Shown piece after piece: positions 6,923-8,992 of a stretch of 8,992 bases of DNA. The translations under genes were made by a program, and so were the position numbers. The stretch's first letter is position 1. Every line of letters starts with the position of its first letter. Below the pieces are notes generated by a model that was given only the letters and a program-made list of their open reading frames with translations, was not told the DNA's origin and searched no databases. The DNA lies in the NCBI GenBank assembly GCA_044868105.1, contig JBIOWC010000031.1, positions 1-8,992 of the forward strand, given 5' to 3'. The DNA is from JBFMDH01 sp044868105. Its GTDB lineage: Bacteria; Acidobacteriota; Blastocatellia; UBA7656.

Positions 6923-7189
6923 ATGGATATAGTTAATCAACAATTGATGCACACCATTTTGCGAGAAATAGATAGTCGCCAGAATCAGGGGATTCAACCC
7001 CTGCATAATGATCATCTCAATCATCTCTGTGAAGCAGGCGAGGTGCTTGAATACCTGCTCTACCTGAAGGCGAAAGGTTTGATTAGCGGCAATCTGGTAA
7101 GTCGTGGGGAAAATCTGACGCCTCATCGAGTGGTCAATATCCGTCTGACCTACGTCGGCATGAAAGCACTGATGCGGGAATCCAACTGA
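6923..7189 (+). CDS. Small winged-helix-like protein, resembles DUF2513/YjcQ-type
   Basis: An 88-residue protein. It opens with an amphipathic helix MDIVNQQLMHTILREIDSRQ (1–20), followed by a Glu/Leu-rich helix pair (about 38–52, GEVLEYLLYLKAKGLI) and a closing beta-hairpin with NIRLTYVGMKAL (72–83). This order, helix – 'x-x-L-x-x-x-G-L-I' – 'I-R-L-T-x-x-G', is what I know from DUF2513 and YjcQ-like small winged-helix proteins, which are often found in phages and mobile DNA. The similarity is by eye only. I start it at ATG 6923, which has GAGG (6913–6916) at a proper distance. Upstream in-frame starts at GTG 6887 and ATG 6911 lack a good ribosome site. A DNA-binding role is possible but not shown. 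Confidence 0.6.
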   Translation: MDIVNQQLMHTILREIDSRQNQGIQPLHNDHLNHLCEAGEVLEYLLYLKAKGLISGNLVSRGENLTPHRVVNIRLTYVGMKALMRESN

Positions 7190-7210
7190 GTCAGGGAAAG
7201 GAGAGCACCT

Positions 7211-7501
7211 ATGCAATGGAGCAGTATTTTGCAGATGACGATTATAGGCGGCGGGCTGTTTATTGTTTGGTCAACGTTTCGAATGCGTCGCACCCTGGTA
7301 AATTACCTGGGAATGAAGGCCTGGCTAAGGCCTGCGCCGTTATTCGTAATGGCCGGCCAGGCAGAGCCGGAAAATGCGATTTCTCAACCTGTGCCTGACG
7401 GGCAGGAGCGCTTGGCAACCCAGATTGAACGCGATGACATAAATGAAAAGATCGCGCGTGAACAGCTAACTTCAACGTCCGAACCCCCACTGGGTAACTG
7501 A
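7211..7501 (+). CDS. Small single-pass membrane protein, unknown function
   Basis: A 96-residue protein with one hydrophobic segment near the N-terminus (SILQMTIIGGGLFIVWSTF, residues 5–23). A basic stretch follows (RMRR, 24–27), so the long polar, acidic C-terminal part (about 50–96) should face the cytoplasm. A short second apolar patch (PAPLFVMAG, 41–49) is too short to span. The ATG follows an excellent AAAGGAG ribosome site 21 bp after the upstream stop, so it is very likely translated with the winged-helix gene. I do not recognise a family. A membrane-anchored partner with a cytosolic tail is a plausible reading, nothing more. Confidence 0.7.
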   Translation: MQWSSILQMTIIGGGLFIVWSTFRMRRTLVNYLGMKAWLRPAPLFVMAGQAEPENAISQPVPDGQERLATQIERDDINEKIAREQLTSTSEPPLGN

Positions 7502-7533
7502 GAATTAAGTCCCTAATTTTGAAACGGAGCAGA

Positions 7534-7554
7534 TTTTTAAGTCGCTTTTTAAGT
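7534..7554. repeat. Short direct repeat TTTTTAAGT
   Basis: TTTTTAAGT occurs at 7534–7542 and again at 7546–7554, with 3 bp between copies, just upstream of the ribosome site of the next gene. It could be a binding site or only AT-rich leader sequence. Confidence 0.35.
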
Positions 7555-7573
7555 TTTTATGGAGGTAGATATT

Positions 7574-8026
7574 TTGATAGTCAATGATAGCAATGTAACC
7601 ACAAATAATAGTCCTGTCATTCCTGCGCAGCCCGAATTTCCCAAGGGGAGAGTGAAAGCCCAAAGCGTAAAACTCCCACCTAGCTCATCAACTGAAACCA
7701 CCGATGCTTCACGCCACACCAGAGAAACCGGCGATCAGGTTAATGGATTTATGCTCTGTGCGCTGGTCAGCCAATCTGCAAAACGCCTCAAGGTGCGCGC
7801 TGAGCGCGTCGGCGTGTCCTTGCCGATGTCTATCATAACCAGAAGCGTGTTGAATGCTTATTTGATAGCCGCAAAAGACCATCAAGGTCCTTTTGAGAGC
7901 GCGAAACCGGACCTGGAGATGATCAGGAATTTAAATGAGCAAGTTCTTCAAGAGATGCTCGCCCGGAACTCGCGAGAGAAAATAAACAGTCGGGCGCTGT
8001 CGGCTGGGGAAGCGGTTCGGCGATAG
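7574..8026 (+). CDS. Hypothetical protein with a basic helical core
   Basis: I choose TTG 7574 as the start (150 residues) because a perfect GGAGG (7561–7565) lies 8 nt before it. The ATG at 7559 has no ribosome site and would swallow this one. The first 55 residues are Asn/Pro/Ser/Thr-rich and probably disordered. Residues 58–101 form a helical, basic core (LCALVSQSAKRLKVRAERVG, then LPMSIITRSVLNAYLI). A charged tail helix follows (about 113–135). The core has a loose resemblance to small DNA-binding helices such as ribbon-helix-helix proteins, but I cannot name a family. The frame just after its stop is open in +1 into the next gene, so a frameshifted longer product cannot be excluded. Confidence 0.62.
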   Translation: MIVNDSNVTTNNSPVIPAQPEFPKGRVKAQSVKLPPSSSTETTDASRHTRETGDQVNGFMLCALVSQSAKRLKVRAERVGVSLPMSIITRSVLNAYLIAAKDHQGPFESAKPDLEMIRNLNEQVLQEMLARNSREKINSRALSAGEAVRR

Positions 8027-8165
8027 CCGCCTGAACAAGCGCCGAAACAACGCGTCGGATGAGGCCTGGGTCAGGCGGGCAGTTCAACAGATTGAAGCAA
8101 GGCATCCAATCACCGTTGAGGATTCATCGGGCGCGGTTGTGAGGCGGACAAAGGAACAGGGAAAT
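8027..8165 (+). other. Open, coding-like stretch without a canonical start, in frame with the next gene
   Basis: In the frame of the 8166 gene, codons run without a stop from 7986 (TAA at 7983–7985) to 8687. The part from 8022 reads DSRLNKRRNN, then a plausible helix (ASDEAWVRRAVQQIEARHP) and TVEDSSGAVVRR, with a G/C-leaning third base. It overlaps the end of the 7574–8026 gene by about 40 bases. Either this is a leader that happens to be open, the two genes are one gene split by a +1 frameshift (real or a sequence error), or translation starts at a rare codon. Confidence 0.45.
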
Positions 8166-8687
8166 ATGAAAATTAAAATCGGTCATTCCATTGCCTATAA
8201 AGACCCGGAAATCGCTCTGCTCTACGGGGTCGGAATCGTGACTTCGGTAACGGATGTGGAATACACCATCCTTTGGGCGCAACGGGGCCCGAAAAAATAT
8301 AAACGTTCAATTCTTGATGAGAAACTCGCTGATATTTTTCAGCGTGAAGAGCGAGACCTCGGTCTTCCCAAAGAGCGACACTTGCAACTCGGCTCATCAA
8401 AGGATGGGGTTTCATTTAATGAAAATTATGATCGCGCCAAAGTGAAGCTCTTGTGCGAGGAGTTGGAAAGGTCGCAGACGCGCAACGCGAAGGTAATCGC
8501 CAAGGGGCTCAATGAACAGCTGTTTACAAAAAAACTGGCGTTGCGAACGACAACAAAAGCGGTGCTCTTACACCTGGCCCGTTTATGTCGTACGCATTCG
8601 AGCGTCTCGGATACGGCTCGACAAATCAGCCAGGAACTCTTTTTCGGCTATATCCTGCAAGAGTCTGATTTTGATCAGCCTGAGTAA
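8166..8687 (+). CDS. Hypothetical protein, beta-rich N-terminus and helical C-terminus
   Basis: A 173-residue protein of unknown function. Residues 1–57 look like a small beta barrel: IKIGHSIAYKD, YGVGIVTSVTDVEYTILWAQ (20–39) and GPKKYKRSILDEKLADIF (41–58). This is a pattern of 'G-x-G-x-V … Y-x-I-x-W … R-G' seen in SH3/Tudor-like nucleic-acid or protein binding folds. The link is inference from the spacing of hydrophobic residues. Residues 88–165 are helical and basic (AKVKLLCEELERSQ, then TTTKAVLLHLARLC). ATG 8166 is preceded by AAGGA and AGGGA sites (8151–8161). GTG 8139 is an in-frame alternative without a ribosome site. Upstream of 8139 the same frame stays open back to 7986 without ATG, GTG or TTG. 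Confidence 0.68.
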   Translation: MKIKIGHSIAYKDPEIALLYGVGIVTSVTDVEYTILWAQRGPKKYKRSILDEKLADIFQREERDLGLPKERHLQLGSSKDGVSFNENYDRAKVKLLCEELERSQTRNAKVIAKGLNEQLFTKKLALRTTTKAVLLHLARLCRTHSSVSDTARQISQELFFGYILQESDFDQPE

Positions 8688-8720
8688 TGCCCGGTTTGGG
8701 ACAACGTTGCAAAAGCGGAG

Positions 8721-8963
8721 TTACCGATAAAGGAGATTGAGTTGTTGGTCTAAATCCATCAATAAATCAAAGACCGCCTTGATACGCATGGAGTGCGCGT
8801 CATTAAAGCGCCGCATTTTATAATTCAATTCCTCGCTCGCCGAGACATAAACCGGCACATTCTCCTCCGCCAAAATATCTTCAACGAGCAACATATGTGT
8901 GGCGCCTTCTCGTTTGCCAATTTGCAGCCAGCGCATAACCGTAAATTTTGTTGCGTAAATCAT
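8721..8963 (-). CDS. Small conserved hypothetical protein with GATHM / PVYV motif
   Basis: An 80-residue soluble protein. It carries WLQIGKREGATHMLLVEDIL (12–31), then VPVYV (36–40), and a helical end with FNDAHSMRIKAVFDLLMDLDQQL (53–75). The order 'G-A-T-H-M-x-x-V-x-D … P-V-Y-V … N-x-x-x-M-x-x-x-x-x-V-x-D-L' matches a family of small uncharacterised bacterial proteins that I recall by the GATHMIVV…D…EDYPVYV pattern. I know no function for it. The ATG has AGGTGA directly upstream (8966–8971, minus strand), a short but usable distance. The gene converges on the plus-strand block with only 33 bp between stops and no terminator hairpin. Its promoter lies at or beyond the right edge. Confidence 0.7.
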   Translation of the reverse strand: MIYATKFTVMRWLQIGKREGATHMLLVEDILAEENVPVYVSASEELNYKMRRFNDAHSMRIKAVFDLLMDLDQQLNLLYR

Positions 8964-8992
8964 GACTCACCTATTCGATAAAGGTTTAATAT

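Noticed and set aside
6659..7216. Minus-strand open frame of 185 codons opposite the ClpP-like and winged-helix genes
   Set aside because: Antisense to two better supported genes, no ribosome site recognised, and the product looks random.

Overview
The window looks like chromosomal DNA of a free-living bacterium, most likely an Acidobacteriota-type organism. The basis for that guess is a very large one-piece Ser/Thr kinase–ATPase–TPR protein and a proline/glycine-rich DUF4870 membrane protein, together with compact Shine-Dalgarno-led genes. No rRNA, tRNA or other taxonomic marker is present, so the placement is tentative.

Left part (1–5434). The C-terminal end of a plus-strand membrane protein, possibly a CPBP-type protease, converges on a minus-strand block and is separated from it by a symmetric, probably bidirectional terminator (about 260–298). 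Read in its own direction, the minus block starts with a candidate sigma70 promoter at 5468–5496. Next comes a 1182-residue protein with a PknB-like kinase, an AAA/STAND-type ATPase and TPR repeats. It is followed after 6 bp by hemD (uroporphyrinogen-III synthase), and then by a DUF4870 membrane protein that has its own good candidate promoter (981–1010).

Middle (5435–5904). About 470 bp between divergent genes contain no gene I recognise. They hold the kinase promoter, one perfect 7-bp hairpin and a weak candidate promoter for the plus strand.

Right part (5905–8992). A run of small, mostly unrecognised plus-strand genes surrounds a ClpP homologue whose catalytic Ser and His are both replaced (Gly97 and Thr122) while the catalytic Asp is kept. 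It is therefore a ClpR-like pseudoprotease. Its neighbours are a 79-residue orphan, an 88-residue winged-helix-like protein (DUF2513/YjcQ-like), a one-TM-segment small membrane protein, and two orphans. The last orphan is preceded by a long in-frame open stretch without a canonical start. A minus-strand 80-residue protein with a GATHM/PVYV motif converges on the block from the right.

The most interesting element is the inactive ClpP-like subunit embedded in a set of co-directional orphan genes. It could be a regulatory or adaptor subunit of a mixed Clp complex, with the small genes as partners or substrates. That functional link is inference from gene order only.
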